Source: Streptomyces griseorubiginosus
GTDB taxonomy: Bacteria > Actinomycetota > Actinomycetes > Streptomycetales > Streptomycetaceae
Length of the DNA: 64,000 bases
Direction of reading: 5' to 3'
Assembly (NCBI RefSeq): GCF_001514195.1
Contig: NZ_KQ948734.1
Coordinates: 997,076 to 1,061,075, forward strand
A program made the position numbers and the translations under genes. Below, piece after piece: positions 30,461-38,772 of the stretch. The notes under the pieces are model-generated. The model made no database searches. It saw only the letters and a program-made list of their open reading frames with translations, and was not told the origin of the DNA. The first letter of the stretch is position 1, and every line of letters starts with the position of its first letter.

Positions 30461-30991
30461 GTGGTCGTCGGACTGATCATCGCCTGCGAGGTGGCGTTCT
30501 GGGTGCTGCTCGCGGCCGGACTGGTCTTCCGGTACGGGCTGCGGATGCCGCGTACCGGGCTGGCCCTGCTGCTGTGCGAGCCGCTGCTGGAGCTGGTGCT
30601 GTTCGCGGTCACCGCGATCGACCTGAGGAACGGCGCCGAGCCGGACTGGAGGCACGGTCTGGCCGCCGTCTACATCGGCTTCACCGTGGGCCTCGGTCAC
30701 TCGACGATCAGGTGGGCGGACGCGCGGGTCGCCCACCGGTTCGCGGGCGGTCCGCCGCCGGTGCGGCCGCCGAAGTACGGCAGGGCCCGCGCCGTCCACG
30801 AGTGGAAGGTCGCGGGCCGCTGGATTATTGCTGCGGTGGTCGCCCTGGCCCTGCTCCAGGCTGCGGTCTGGTACGTGGGCGACGGACAGGCCGCGTCGCT
30901 CCAGGCGTGGCAGCAGCGGATGCTGTGGGTGATCGCCATCAACGTGATCATCGCGGGCAGCTACACGCTGTTCCCGAAGGAGAAGCGCTAG
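30461..30991 (+). CDS. Multi-pass membrane protein of unknown function
   Basis: The 176-residue protein from GTG 30461 has about five membrane segments (IIACEVAFWVLLAAGLVF, LALLLCEPLLELVLFAV, GLAAVYIGFTVGLGH, WIIAAVVALALLQAAVWYV, MLWVIAINVIIAGSYTLF). A cytoplasmic loop includes RFAGGPPPVRPPKYGRARAVHEWK. No family assignment could be made from sequence. AAGGGAG at 30448 sets the start. It is divergent from the kinase gene and convergent with the adenosyltransferase gene, with abutting stop codons. Confidence 0.75.
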   Translation: MVVGLIIACEVAFWVLLAAGLVFRYGLRMPRTGLALLLCEPLLELVLFAVTAIDLRNGAEPDWRHGLAAVYIGFTVGLGHSTIRWADARVAHRFAGGPPPVRPPKYGRARAVHEWKVAGRWIIAAVVALALLQAAVWYVGDGQAASLQAWQQRMLWVIAINVIIAGSYTLFPKEKR

Positions 30992-30999
30992 CTAGCGCT
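30984..30999. repeat. 16-bp perfect palindrome spanning two abutting stop codons
   Basis: AGCGCTAGCTAGCGCT covers the TAG of the plus-strand membrane gene (30989-30991) and the CTA (TAG on minus) of the adenosyltransferase gene (30992-30994). It may act as a bidirectional terminator stem, though no loop is available for a stable hairpin. Confidence 0.6.
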
Positions 31000-31564
31000 C
31001 CCCGCCCGGCACCCACAGAACGTCGCCGACCTCCTTGTTGGCCGTGCGGGCCAGGATGAACAGCAGGTCGGAGAGGCGGTTGAGGTAGGTCGCCGTGAGC
31101 GGGTTCATGTGGTCGCCGTGGGCCTCCAGGGCTGCCCACGTGGAGCGCTCGGCGCGGCGTACGACCGTGCAGGCCTGGTGGAGGAGGGCCGCGCCCGGGG
31201 TGCCGCCCGGCAGGATGAAGGAGCGGAGCTTGTCGAGGCGCTCGTTGAAGCGGTCGCAGTCCGCCTCCAGCTTGTCGACGTAGAACTGTTCGACCCGCAG
31301 GGGCGGGAACTCGGGGTTCTCGACCACGGGCGTGGACAGGTCGGCGCCGACGTCGAACAGGTCGTTCTGGACGCGGGTGAGGACCTCGACGATCTCCGCC
31401 TCCAGGCCGCCCAGGGCGATCGCCGTGCCGATCACCGCGTTCGCCTCGTTGGCGTCGGCGTACGCGGAGATCCGCAGATCGGTCTTGGCGACCCGGCTCA
31501 TGTCGCCGAGGGCGGTGGTGCCCTGGTCGCCGGTCCTGGTGTAGATGCGCGTCAGATTGACCAT
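30992..31564 (-). CDS. Cob(I)alamin adenosyltransferase, PduO type
   Basis: The enzyme transfers the adenosyl group of ATP to cob(I)alamin, producing the adenosylcobalamin used by mutases. The protein has 190 residues. Its N-terminal ATP motif is TRIYTRTGDQGTTALG, and the family motif CTVVRRAERSTWAAL carries the RxxE(R) pair. The five-helix bundle length is normal. TACGCT lies six bases before the ATG on the minus strand, so transcription could begin at the start codon; a GAGG is also present. Functional links are the epimerase and MeaB genes at 49-52 kb. Confidence 0.92.
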   Translation of the reverse strand: MVNLTRIYTRTGDQGTTALGDMSRVAKTDLRISAYADANEANAVIGTAIALGGLEAEIVEVLTRVQNDLFDVGADLSTPVVENPEFPPLRVEQFYVDKLEADCDRFNERLDKLRSFILPGGTPGAALLHQACTVVRRAERSTWAALEAHGDHMNPLTATYLNRLSDLLFILARTANKEVGDVLWVPGGER

Positions 31565-31893
31565 GACCTCAGCGTAGTTTCGTCCCGGCCGTGCGGAACC
31601 CGCGTGTGCCGACCGTCACGGGAGCTGTGTGCGACCGCTTACCGCGTCCGGGCGCGAACCGGACGAAGTGTCACGAGAGACACTCGTGCTTCTCTGCGAC
31701 GGGGAGGAGTTGTTGAGCGATAAGGTGCTCAACTACGCCGAACGAGACCACTCGTGACAGCTACCGGTGTGATGTCCGTCAGATGAGACGTGACGCGCAT
31801 TACTAACCGGTCACACAGCCCCTCACGAGCGCTAGTGTCCGCCGCAAGGCAACGTAAACAGGGCGTAAGGCGTTTCAAAGGGGAGTCGCAACA
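31565..31893. promoter_or_regulatory. Divergent control region between adenosyltransferase and hydroxybutyryl-CoA dehydrogenase genes
   Basis: This gene-free stretch of 329 bases is rich in symmetry. CACGAG/CTCGTG (31672-31688) is a hairpin. TGTCACGAG (31669-31677) is mirrored by CTCGTGACA (31751-31759). CACTCGTG occurs twice (31681, 31749), and GTTGAGC/GCTCAAC (31712-31733) lies between. These look like operator sites for one or more regulators, but I cannot name them. Confidence 0.45.
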
Positions 31894-32742
31894 GTGGCAC
31901 GGAAGCTTGCCGTCATCGGCGCCGGCTTGATGGGTTCCGGCATCGCCCAGGTCTCTGCCCAGGCGGGCTGGGACGTGGTCCTGCGGGACGTCACCGACGA
32001 GGCGCTGAAGCGCGGCACCGACGGCATCAAGGCTTCGTACGACAAGTTCGTGAGCAAGGGCAAACTGGAGGCGCACGACGCCGACGCCGCCCTCGCCCGG
32101 ATCACCGCGACCACCGACCTGGACGCGGCCGCCGACGCCGACATCGTCGTCGAGGCCGTGTTCGAGAAGCTGGAAGTCAAGCACGAGATCTTCCGCGCGC
32201 TCGACAAGATCGTGCGCCCGGACGCCGTGCTCGCCTCCAACACCTCCGCGATCCCGATCACCAAGATCGCGGCGGCCACGGAGCACCCCGAGCGGGTCGT
32301 CGGCGTGCACTTCTTCTCGCCGGTGCCGATGATGCAGCTCGTCGAACTGGTCCGCGGCTACAAGACGAGCGACGAAACCCTCGCCACCGCGCGGGAGTTC
32401 GCCGAGTCCGTCGGCAAGACCTGCATCGTCGTCAACCGGGACGTGGCGGGGTTCGTGACCACCCGTCTCATCTCCGCCCTCGTCGTCGAGGCGACCAAGC
32501 TCTACGAGTCGGGCGTCGCGACCGCCGAGGACATCGACCTGGCCTGCAAGCTGGGCTTCGGTCACGCCATGGGACCGCTCGCCACGGCGGACCTCACCGG
32601 CGTCGACATCCTGCTGCACGCCACCGGCAACATCTACACCGAGTCCCAGGACGAGAAGTTCGCCCCGCCGGAGCTGATGCGCCGGATGGTGGACGCCGGT
32701 GACATCGGACGCAAGAGCGGGCAGGGCTTCTACAGCTACTGA
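31894..32742 (+). CDS. 3-hydroxybutyryl-CoA dehydrogenase
   Basis: This NAD(P)-dependent enzyme interconverts acetoacetyl-CoA and 3-hydroxybutyryl-CoA. The protein has 282 residues. The Rossmann motif is VIGAGLMGSGIAQ at 7-19. The catalytic His is in VGVHFFSPVPMMQLVE, and the signature NRDVAGFVTTRL follows. GGGGAG at 31879 sets GTG 31894. The thiolase at 49.7 kb makes its acetoacetyl-CoA partner substrate. It could serve butyryl-CoA or polyhydroxybutyrate metabolism. Confidence 0.94.
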   Translation: MARKLAVIGAGLMGSGIAQVSAQAGWDVVLRDVTDEALKRGTDGIKASYDKFVSKGKLEAHDADAALARITATTDLDAAADADIVVEAVFEKLEVKHEIFRALDKIVRPDAVLASNTSAIPITKIAAATEHPERVVGVHFFSPVPMMQLVELVRGYKTSDETLATAREFAESVGKTCIVVNRDVAGFVTTRLISALVVEATKLYESGVATAEDIDLACKLGFGHAMGPLATADLTGVDILLHATGNIYTESQDEKFAPPELMRRMVDAGDIGRKSGQGFYSY

Positions 32743-32749
32743 CAACCAC

Positions 32750-32777
32750 TGAAACCGCACAAACCCCTCTGGTTTCA
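32750..32777 (+). terminator. Hairpin after the hydroxybutyryl-CoA dehydrogenase gene
   Basis: TGAAACC (32750-32756) and GGTTTCA (32771-32777) form a perfect 7-bp stem eight bases after the stop codon. There is no clear T tract. Confidence 0.5.
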
Positions 32778-32903
32778 CACCTCAGGGTGAATTCGGTATC
32801 GGTTCGCTTACGGACGGCAACCTCTGGCCGCTCAACGCAGTCAGAGGTGTCATCACTGGACATCACATTCGTGGAGTACTGCACGCACTCTCGGGGAGCG
32901 CAT

Positions 32904-33227
32904 ATGTACATCAGGGGCGACCACGCCGAGCTGGTCGTCGGGGGCCGCCTCGACGTCCGCAGCGCGGCGGACGCCCGTACGGTCCTGCACTCGGCCGTCG
33001 ACGACGGAGCCGGCGACCTGGTGCTCGACCTGTCCGAGCTGGATTCCTGGGACGCCACCGGGCTCGGGGTGATCATGGGCGCGCACCGCAGGGCCGGCCG
33101 CTGCGGCCGCCGCCTGGTGCTGCGCGACGTACCGCCGCAGATGCAGCGCCTCCTGGTCGCCACCCGGCTGCACCGGATCCTGGCGATCGAGGGCGGCATC
33201 GGCGTCGAGTCGCTGCCCCGGGTCTGA
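32904..33227 (+). CDS. STAS-domain protein (anti-sigma-factor antagonist type)
   Basis: STAS proteins of the SpoIIAA type bind anti-sigma kinases and are switched by phosphorylation. From ATG 32904 (MYIRGDHAELVVGGRLDVRSA) the protein has 107 residues. The phospho-acceptor region reads DSWDATGLGVIMGAHR, with Thr where SpoIIAA-type proteins often have Ser. GGGGAG at 32893 decides this start, although the frame is open back to 32787. No kinase or sigma gene is adjacent; the next gene is a membrane P-loop-like protein in the same direction. Confidence 0.82.
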   Translation: MYIRGDHAELVVGGRLDVRSAADARTVLHSAVDDGAGDLVLDLSELDSWDATGLGVIMGAHRRAGRCGRRLVLRDVPPQMQRLLVATRLHRILAIEGGIGVESLPRV

Positions 33228-33268
33228 CCCGGTCACCGCGGCGAAACGCATCTCCTGCCCAATCCTCA

Positions 33269-33286
33269 CGAGACTGTGACGTCTCG
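33269..33286 (+). promoter_or_regulatory. Inverted repeat upstream of the P-loop-like gene
   Basis: CGAGAC (33269-33274) and GTCTCG (33281-33286) are perfect arms with a TGTGAC centre. It lies in the 229-base gap after the STAS gene, which also holds an AT-richer TAGATACTG that could be a -10 near 33315. Terminator or operator is equally possible. Confidence 0.35.
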
Positions 33287-33456
33287 GACGGCGCGGTACC
33301 CCGGGCTGTCATAGATACTGTGCGAAGGTTTAGGGTTCGGTCGCCCGCTGCCTGCAACCCTTCCAGCGGGCCCGGACCAGAAGCGACAGCGCTGTGTGCT
33401 GCCGGCCGGGAGGGGCCACTGACGGCACACGAGACGCTTTTGGGGGGCTTGAACCT

Positions 33457-35991
33457 ATGGACCCGAACAACCGGGGACCCGAGGAGTACGGCCATGACGG
33501 TGACGGCGGTTCGCCGCGTCAACGGCCTCCCAGGGACTCCCTCACATCCGACTTCGGCCAGCACTCACCCGCGCTCGCCCGCACCGTCCAGCTCGTCGCC
33601 GGTGACTACCTGCTCACCGTCAACCCCGTCGACGGCAGCGAGATAGAGGCCTGCCCGCCCGGCGAGCGCCCCGGCCGCCCCGCCAAGTACGGCGCCGCCG
33701 AACGCGCCGAGGTGGACCGCGCGGCCCGCCCGCCCGTCCCCCCGGGACCCACCCGCACCACCCTGTCGCTCCTGGCCCGCCAGGACGAGCGCGAGCAACT
33801 CGTCCGGATGCTCGCCCGCGGCCGCTCGGTCCGGCTGACCGGCCCCGCGGGATCCGGCCGCACCAGCCTCCTCGACATCGTCGCCGAGGACTGCTCGGAC
33901 CTCGCCCCCGACGGCGTGGTCCGCCTCACCGGCTTCCGCCGCACGGCTGCCGAGCTGCTGTACGACCTCTACTACGCCGTCTTCGACTCGCCCCTGCACC
34001 GCCCCGACCGGGACGAGCTGCTCTCCTGCGTCCGCGAGATCGGCGCGGTCGTCGTCCTCGACGACATCGAGTTCGGCGGGGCCGCCCTCGACGAACTCCT
34101 CGACGCCACACCCGAGTGCGCCTTCGTGATCGGCGCCACCCCCGACGTGCCCGCGCCCTCGGCCGACTCCGCCGTCGAGGAGGTCGTCCTCAGCGGCCTC
34201 GGACGCGCCGACGGCGTGGAACTCCTGGAGCGTGCCGTCGGCCGGGTGCTGACGGAGGAGGAGTCCAACTGGGCCGGCGACCTCTGGTTCGAGTCCGAGG
34301 GCCTGCCGCTGCGCTTCGTCCAGGCCGGTGCCCTGCTCCGGCAGCGCGACCGGCAGCGGGCCGGGGCCGGCGCCGTCGACGAGTTCGGCGTGTTCGCGGA
34401 GATGGCCGTGGCCGACGCCCCGCCGCCCACCGACGACGCCGACGAGATACCCCTGCCCGCGCTGGGGGACGCCGCCGCGCCCGCGCCCCTGCTCGCCTCC
34501 CGGCTGAGCGAGTCCGCGCGCGCCACCCTGCGGTTCGCCGTCGCCCTCGGCGGCGAGGTGCCCCACCAGGCGCACCTGCCCGCCCTGGTCGGGGACACCC
34601 ACGCCGACGCCGCCCTCGGCGAGCTCGCGGACGCGGGACTGGTCTCCCCGGTGGGCTCCCGCTACCGGCTCGCCGCCGGAGTCCTCGCCCAGCTGGAGGC
34701 CGCCGGATACGCCGACGACATCGAGGACCACGCGCGCACCGCCGCCCAGCACTACGACTGGTGGGCGGGTCACCCCTCGGTCACCCCCGAGCGGGTCTGC
34801 TCCGAGGCCGACGCGCTGCTCGCCGCCCTCGACGTCCTGGTCCCGGTGACCGTCGCGCCCCTCGACGGCGAGGAGGAGACGATCGCCGTGCGGCTGGCCC
34901 GCACGGCGGCACCCGCGTTCGCCGCCGGCGGCCACTGGGGCGCCTGGGAGCGTTCGTTGTGGGCCGGTTCCGAGGCCTCCCGGCTGGCCGGCGAGGTGTC
35001 CGAGCGGGCCTACTTCCACCACGAACTCGGCATCCTCGCGCTGTGCGGCGGAGAGCTCGACCGGGCCCGCGCCGAACTGGAGGCCTCCATCGGCCTGCGC
35101 GGCGCCCTCGCCGACAAGCGCGGCACCGTGGCGGGCCGACGGGCCCTCGCCCTGGTCTCCGACCGGGACGGCACCACCCCCGCGACCGGCCTCGTCGCCC
35201 TCGGCGCGACGGCCGGCGAGGAGGTGCCCGACGCCCGCCACGACGAGTCGGCCTCACCGCCCGGGGGAGTGCCCGCGGCCTTCCCGCGGCTCCAGCCGCC
35301 CGGCGAGTCCCAGACGGTCGTCGTCCACCGCACCCCCGCCACCGGCCCCTCCCGCAAGGCGCGGGGCGGTCTCAAGGGCCTCGCCAAGCGCAACCTGGTC
35401 GCCGCCGGCGCGGGCGCGCTGCTCGTCGCCGTCCTCGGCACCGTGGTGACCCTGGGCGCCACCTCCGACAACGACCCGAACTCCCCGTCCAACGAGGTCG
35501 GCGTCAACCCGTCGGCCAGCGTCGGCATCGACGACGGCAACCTCGGCGCGGACGTCCCGAGCAACGACGACAAGGGCGACACGGGTACGGCGACGTCCCG
35601 GCCGACCGATCCGGGGCCCGACGGGACGTACGGCACGGCTGACGACCCGACGCCGACGGGTGGGACCACCCCTTCGGCCAAGCCGAGCGGGACGCAGGGC
35701 AGCGGTTCGTCGCCGTCGTCCAGGCCGACGTCGCCCAGGCCGTCGAACTCGTCGGGTACGCCGTCGTCGCCCACCGGCAACCCCACCGGCTCCGGTTCCG
35801 CGTCGTCGACGCCGACCGGCTCGACGGGTACGCCCACGACGTCGCCCAGCGCCACTCCGAGCGACACCACCCCGACCAACTCCAACTCGGCCAGCGGCCC
35901 GGCCTCCTCCGCCCCGGTGGAGACCAGCAGCTCGGCGAGCGCCCCGGCGAGCAGCGCCGTCAGTGGGACGCCGAGCGGCCAGGTCATCTGA
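33457..35991 (+). CDS. Large membrane-anchored P-loop-like protein with altered Walker A and Ser/Thr-rich external tail
   Basis: From ATG 33457 (MDPNNRGPEEYGHDG) the protein has 844 residues. A STAND/AAA-like nucleotide domain starts near residue 105. Its Walker A reads GPAGSGRTS (129-137), with Arg135 in place of the usual Lys; Walker B is VVVLDDIEF. Winged-helix and helical regions resemble NB-ARC-type sensors. A single membrane helix lies at about 646-668 (NLVAAGAGALLVAVLGTVVTLGA). The last 170 residues are almost all Ser, Thr, Pro, Gly and Asn, and probably lie outside the cell. A sensor or scaffold role is suggested, but the function is unknown. It follows the STAS gene. Confidence 0.75.
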   Translation: MDPNNRGPEEYGHDGDGGSPRQRPPRDSLTSDFGQHSPALARTVQLVAGDYLLTVNPVDGSEIEACPPGERPGRPAKYGAAERAEVDRAARPPVPPGPTRTTLSLLARQDEREQLVRMLARGRSVRLTGPAGSGRTSLLDIVAEDCSDLAPDGVVRLTGFRRTAAELLYDLYYAVFDSPLHRPDRDELLSCVREIGAVVVLDDIEFGGAALDELLDATPECAFVIGATPDVPAPSADSAVEEVVLSGLGRADGVELLERAVGRVLTEEESNWAGDLWFESEGLPLRFVQAGALLRQRDRQRAGAGAVDEFGVFAEMAVADAPPPTDDADEIPLPALGDAAAPAPLLASRLSESARATLRFAVALGGEVPHQAHLPALVGDTHADAALGELADAGLVSPVGSRYRLAAGVLAQLEAAGYADDIEDHARTAAQHYDWWAGHPSVTPERVCSEADALLAALDVLVPVTVAPLDGEEETIAVRLARTAAPAFAAGGHWGAWERSLWAGSEASRLAGEVSERAYFHHELGILALCGGELDRARAELEASIGLRGALADKRGTVAGRRALALVSDRDGTTPATGLVALGATAGEEVPDARHDESASPPGGVPAAFPRLQPPGESQTVVVHRTPATGPSRKARGGLKGLAKRNLVAAGAGALLVAVLGTVVTLGATSDNDPNSPSNEVGVNPSASVGIDDGNLGADVPSNDDKGDTGTATSRPTDPGPDGTYGTADDPTPTGGTTPSAKPSGTQGSGSSPSSRPTSPRPSNSSGTPSSPTGNPTGSGSASSTPTGSTGTPTTSPSATPSDTTPTNSNSASGPASSAPVETSSSASAPASSAVSGTPSGQVI

Positions 35992-36002
35992 CGCACGGGC
36001 AC

Positions 36003-36045
36003 ACGACGAGGGCCGGGTCCAGCCAACGGACCCGGCCCTCGTCGT
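36003..36045. terminator. Bidirectional terminator between converging genes
   Basis: ACGACGAGGGCCGGGTCC (36003-36020) and GGACCCGGCCCTCGTCGT (36028-36045) are perfect 18-bp arms around a 7-base loop. It sits between the P-loop-like gene and nucS, whose stops face each other. Confidence 0.88.
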
Positions 36046-36064
36046 CGTAGAAGAAGACGCGCTG

Positions 36065-36736
36065 TCAGAACAGCCGCAGCTTGTCGTCCTCGATGCCGCG
36101 CAGCGCGTCGTAGTCGAGGACCGCGCAGCCGATGCCGCGGTCCGTGGCGAGGACGCGGGCCTGGGGCTTGATCTCCTGCGCGGCGAAGATGCCGCGGACC
36201 GGGGCGAGATGGGGGTCGCGATTCAGCAGGTCGAGGTAGCGGGTGAGCTGTTCCACGCCGTCGATCTCGCCGCGCCGCTTGATCTCCACCGCGACGGTCT
36301 GCCCGTCGGCGTCCCGGCACAGGATGTCGACCGGGCCGATGGCCGTCATGTACTCGCGGCGGATCAGGGTGTAGCCGTCGCCGAGCGTTTCGATGCGGTC
36401 GGCGAGCAGTTCCTGAAGGTGTGCTTCCACGCCGTCCTTGATCAGGCCGGGATCCACGCCCAGTTCGTGCGAGGAGTCGTGCAGGACCTCCTCCATCGTG
36501 ATGATGAGCTTCTCGCCCGCCTTGTTGACGACGGTCCACACGCCTTCCTCGTCGCCGGTTCCCTCCTTCAACGTGCAGGGCGGCGACATCCAGTTCAGCG
36601 GCTTGTAGGCGCGGTCATCTGCGTGGATGGAGACGCTGCCGTCGGCCTTCACCAGGATCAGACGGGGGGCCGAGGGCAGGTGGGCGGTGAGCCGGCCCGC
36701 GTAGTCGACGGAACACCGGGCAATGACGAGACGCAT
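36065..36736 (-). CDS. nucS: Mismatch endonuclease NucS (EndoMS)
   Basis: NucS cuts both strands at mispaired bases and provides mismatch repair in actinobacteria, which lack MutS/MutL. From ATG 36736 ([16 protein letters not shown]) the protein has 223 residues. The C-terminal nuclease domain has the D137...E151-x-K153 catalytic set in [23 protein letters not shown], followed by [12 protein letters not shown]. The last residues (DDKLRLF) resemble the sliding-clamp-binding tail of the family. A start three codons earlier is possible. Confidence 0.95.
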   Translation of the reverse strand: MRLVIARCSVDYAGRLTAHLPSAPRLILVKADGSVSIHADDRAYKPLNWMSPPCTLKEGTGDEEGVWTVVNKAGEKLIITMEEVLHDSSHELGVDPGLIKDGVEAHLQELLADRIETLGDGYTLIRREYMTAIGPVDILCRDADGQTVAVEIKRRGEIDGVEQLTRYLDLLNRDPHLAPVRGIFAAQEIKPQARVLATDRGIGCAVLDYDALRGIEDDKLRLF

Positions 36737-36889
36737 GGTCGGCAACGCTACTCGACGGGCGCATGTCCACGCGATTCGGCCCGTAAGGCTGTGGAGAAAG
36801 CCTGTTCACTTGTGGCCGATTGTGGGCCTGTTGGGAGTGCCCTTTGTTCGCATTCTCCTGGTGCGGTCACGGCCCGTTGCCTACGGTAG

Positions 36890-36990
36890 TAAACGGGAGG
36901 TCGCGAGGCATGTACTGAGCGTGTTCGGCAGCGCGAACTCCCTTTATCTGTCCGGCAACCCCTGCGGAATCAGGGGTGCGAGAGGAGAAC
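36890..36990 (+). promoter_or_regulatory. Structured leader of the SCO5389-family gene with a SAM-riboswitch-like core
   Basis: Ahead of the gene, GGCAG (about 36931) can pair with CTGTC, followed by CCGGCAACCCC and, after ten bases, AGGGGTGC. CCGGCAACC...GGTGC is the core of SAM-I/SAM-IV clan aptamers. A GAG element precedes the first stem. The 5' half does not match the consensus well. The leader ends at GAGGAG, the ribosome site, so control of translation is conceivable. This is a pattern match only. Confidence 0.3.
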
Positions 36991-36992
36991 CC

Positions 36993-37385
36993 ATGTCGCT
37001 CGACGTCTCACCGGCCCTACTCGAGAAGGCCGAGCGAGGCGAGGTCGACGAAGCCGAATTCGTCGACTGCGTCCGGACCTCCCTGCCCTACGCATGGGAG
37101 ATGATCAGCTCCCTGGTGGCCCAGCTGAAGGTGGACGGTGGCAACTTCGCCGACAACCAGACGCCCCCGCCGGACGAGCAGGCACGCGGTCAGCTGCTGC
37201 GTGCGCTTGCGAGTGACGCGATACGCGGCGCGCTTCAGCGGCACTTCGGTGTGCGGCTGGCCTTCCAGAACTGCCACCGGGTGGCGGTGTTCCCGTTGGA
37301 CTCCTCTGTCGACGAGACGCTGACCCGTTTCACCTCGGTGCGCAGTCAGCTGCTGAACCAGTCTCCGGAGTTCCGGGACTGCTGA
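36993..37385 (+). CDS. SCO5389-family protein of unknown function
   Basis: From ATG 36993 (MSLDVSPALLEKAERGEVDEAEFVDCVRTSLPYAWEMISSLVAQL) the protein has 130 residues. It appears helical and cytoplasmic, with no signal or membrane segment, and ends in TSVRSQLLNQSPEFRDC. This family is conserved in streptomycetes without assigned function. GAGGAG at 36982-36987 has ideal spacing. A hairpin terminator follows. Confidence 0.85.
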   Translation: MSLDVSPALLEKAERGEVDEAEFVDCVRTSLPYAWEMISSLVAQLKVDGGNFADNQTPPPDEQARGQLLRALASDAIRGALQRHFGVRLAFQNCHRVAVFPLDSSVDETLTRFTSVRSQLLNQSPEFRDC

Positions 37386-37397
37386 CGCGGCGCACCT

Positions 37398-37448
37398 GCT
37401 TGCCGCTCCGCCGTACGCGGGAGGTGCATCAGTACCGGGGCGGCAAGC
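37398..37448. terminator. Hairpin between converging SCO5389-family and oxidoreductase genes
   Basis: GCTTGCCGCTCCG (37398-37410) pairs with CGGGGCGGCAAGC (37436-37448) with one wobble or mismatch. It lies between two genes with facing stops and probably terminates both. Confidence 0.6.
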
Positions 37449-37519
37449 CCCCGCCGGACGAGGGGCCCCTGTGGGCAAGGGTTCCTGCTCGACTTCAGGT
37501 CAGATGCGCCGCGACCTCT

Positions 37520-38548
37520 TCAGGTGAGGTGCGGCAGCACCTCGCCCCCCAGCCGCCGTACGTTCTCCTCGGTGGCCGCCAGGTCTCCCGAGCCCTCGAC
37601 GAGCAGGGCGAAGCGGGAGATGCCGGTCCGCTCGCTGGTCGCCGCGAGACGGTCGGCGCACAGCCGCGGGGTGCCCACCGGGTGCAGTCCGCAGAGCAGT
37701 TCGGTGTAGGCCACCGGATCGCGCATCTGCCGTACGCGGCCGTCGACCGTGACATGGGCGCCCAGCCCCTGCCTGAGCCAGCCGGGCATCGCCTTCACCA
37801 ACGCCTCCACCGCGTCCGTACGCCGGTCCGCGATCTGGCAGACACCGGCCGAGACGTGGGGTGCCTCCAGGACCTTCTGCGGCGCGTGTCCGGCCGCGCG
37901 CGCCTGCCTGCGCCACAGGGCGACCATCTCCGCCTTCTCCTCGTCCCCGACGTGCATCCCCAGCAGCATGGGCAGCCCGCGCTCGGCGGCCAGCCGGACA
38001 CTCGCCGGGGAGGTGCAGGCGACGATCACCTCGGGGCCGTCCGCTTCCGTAAGCGACTCCGACGGCCGCGGTACGACGGGCACCTCGCGGAAGCGGAAAC
38101 GCTCGCCGTCGGCCCCCACGGAGGGTTCGCGCAGCCAGCGCACCAGCAGATCGAGTGATTCCGGGAACCCCTTCTCGTACGCCTCAAGACCCGCCCCGAA
38201 CACCTCCAGGTCGACCCACGGCCCGCCGCGCCCCACGCCCAGCGAGAACCGCCCGCCGCTCGTCATGTGCAGCAGCGCGGCCTGCTCGCCGAGCGCCACC
38301 GGGTGGACCGTGGGCAGCACGCTCACGGCGGTGCCGACGCGGATACGTCGGGTGCGGCCCAGCAGCAGCGCTGCCAGGGTGATCGCGGACGGGCAGGTGC
38401 CGTACGGCACGAAATGGTGTTCCGCCAGCCAGACCGCGTCGAGTCCGGCCTCCTCCGCGACCTCGGCCGAGCGGACCGCGCGGTGCAGCGCCTCCCCCTG
38501 GCCCTGCCCCGGGAACTGGGCCGCCAACAGAAATGTTCCAACGTGCAT
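37520..38548 (-). CDS. Luciferase-like (LLM) flavin-dependent oxidoreductase
   Basis: From ATG 38548 (MHVGTFLLAAQFPGQGQGEALHRAVRSAEVAEEAGLDAVWLAEHHF) the protein has 342 residues with the bacterial luciferase TIM-barrel pattern. AEHHF is the conserved flavin/active-site motif, and FSLGVGRGGP resembles the flavin phosphate loop. Such enzymes use FMNH2 or F420H2; neither substrate nor cofactor can be fixed here. AGGAAA precedes the chosen ATG; an earlier in-frame ATG at 38599 has no family support. Confidence 0.85.
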   Translation of the reverse strand: MHVGTFLLAAQFPGQGQGEALHRAVRSAEVAEEAGLDAVWLAEHHFVPYGTCPSAITLAALLLGRTRRIRVGTAVSVLPTVHPVALGEQAALLHMTSGGRFSLGVGRGGPWVDLEVFGAGLEAYEKGFPESLDLLVRWLREPSVGADGERFRFREVPVVPRPSESLTEADGPEVIVACTSPASVRLAAERGLPMLLGMHVGDEEKAEMVALWRRQARAAGHAPQKVLEAPHVSAGVCQIADRRTDAVEALVKAMPGWLRQGLGAHVTVDGRVRQMRDPVAYTELLCGLHPVGTPRLCADRLAATSERTGISRFALLVEGSGDLAATEENVRRLGGEVLPHLT

Positions 38549-38772
38549 GTGCTTTTCCTGCTTCCTTGGCTCCGACACGGGAGCTCCCCCACCCGGCATA
38601 ACCGTCTGACACGTGCCGAGGACACGGCCTGGCGGAGAGATTTGCCGATTGTCTGGAGAATGGGCCGCCCCGGAGGGGGACTTGTGGGGGTTGGTTCCCT
38701 ACGCGTACCCCGCCGCGTGCCGCGTAGGCTGGATACGTTCCCTGCTTCCTGTATAGCCCCGTGAGGTGTCCC

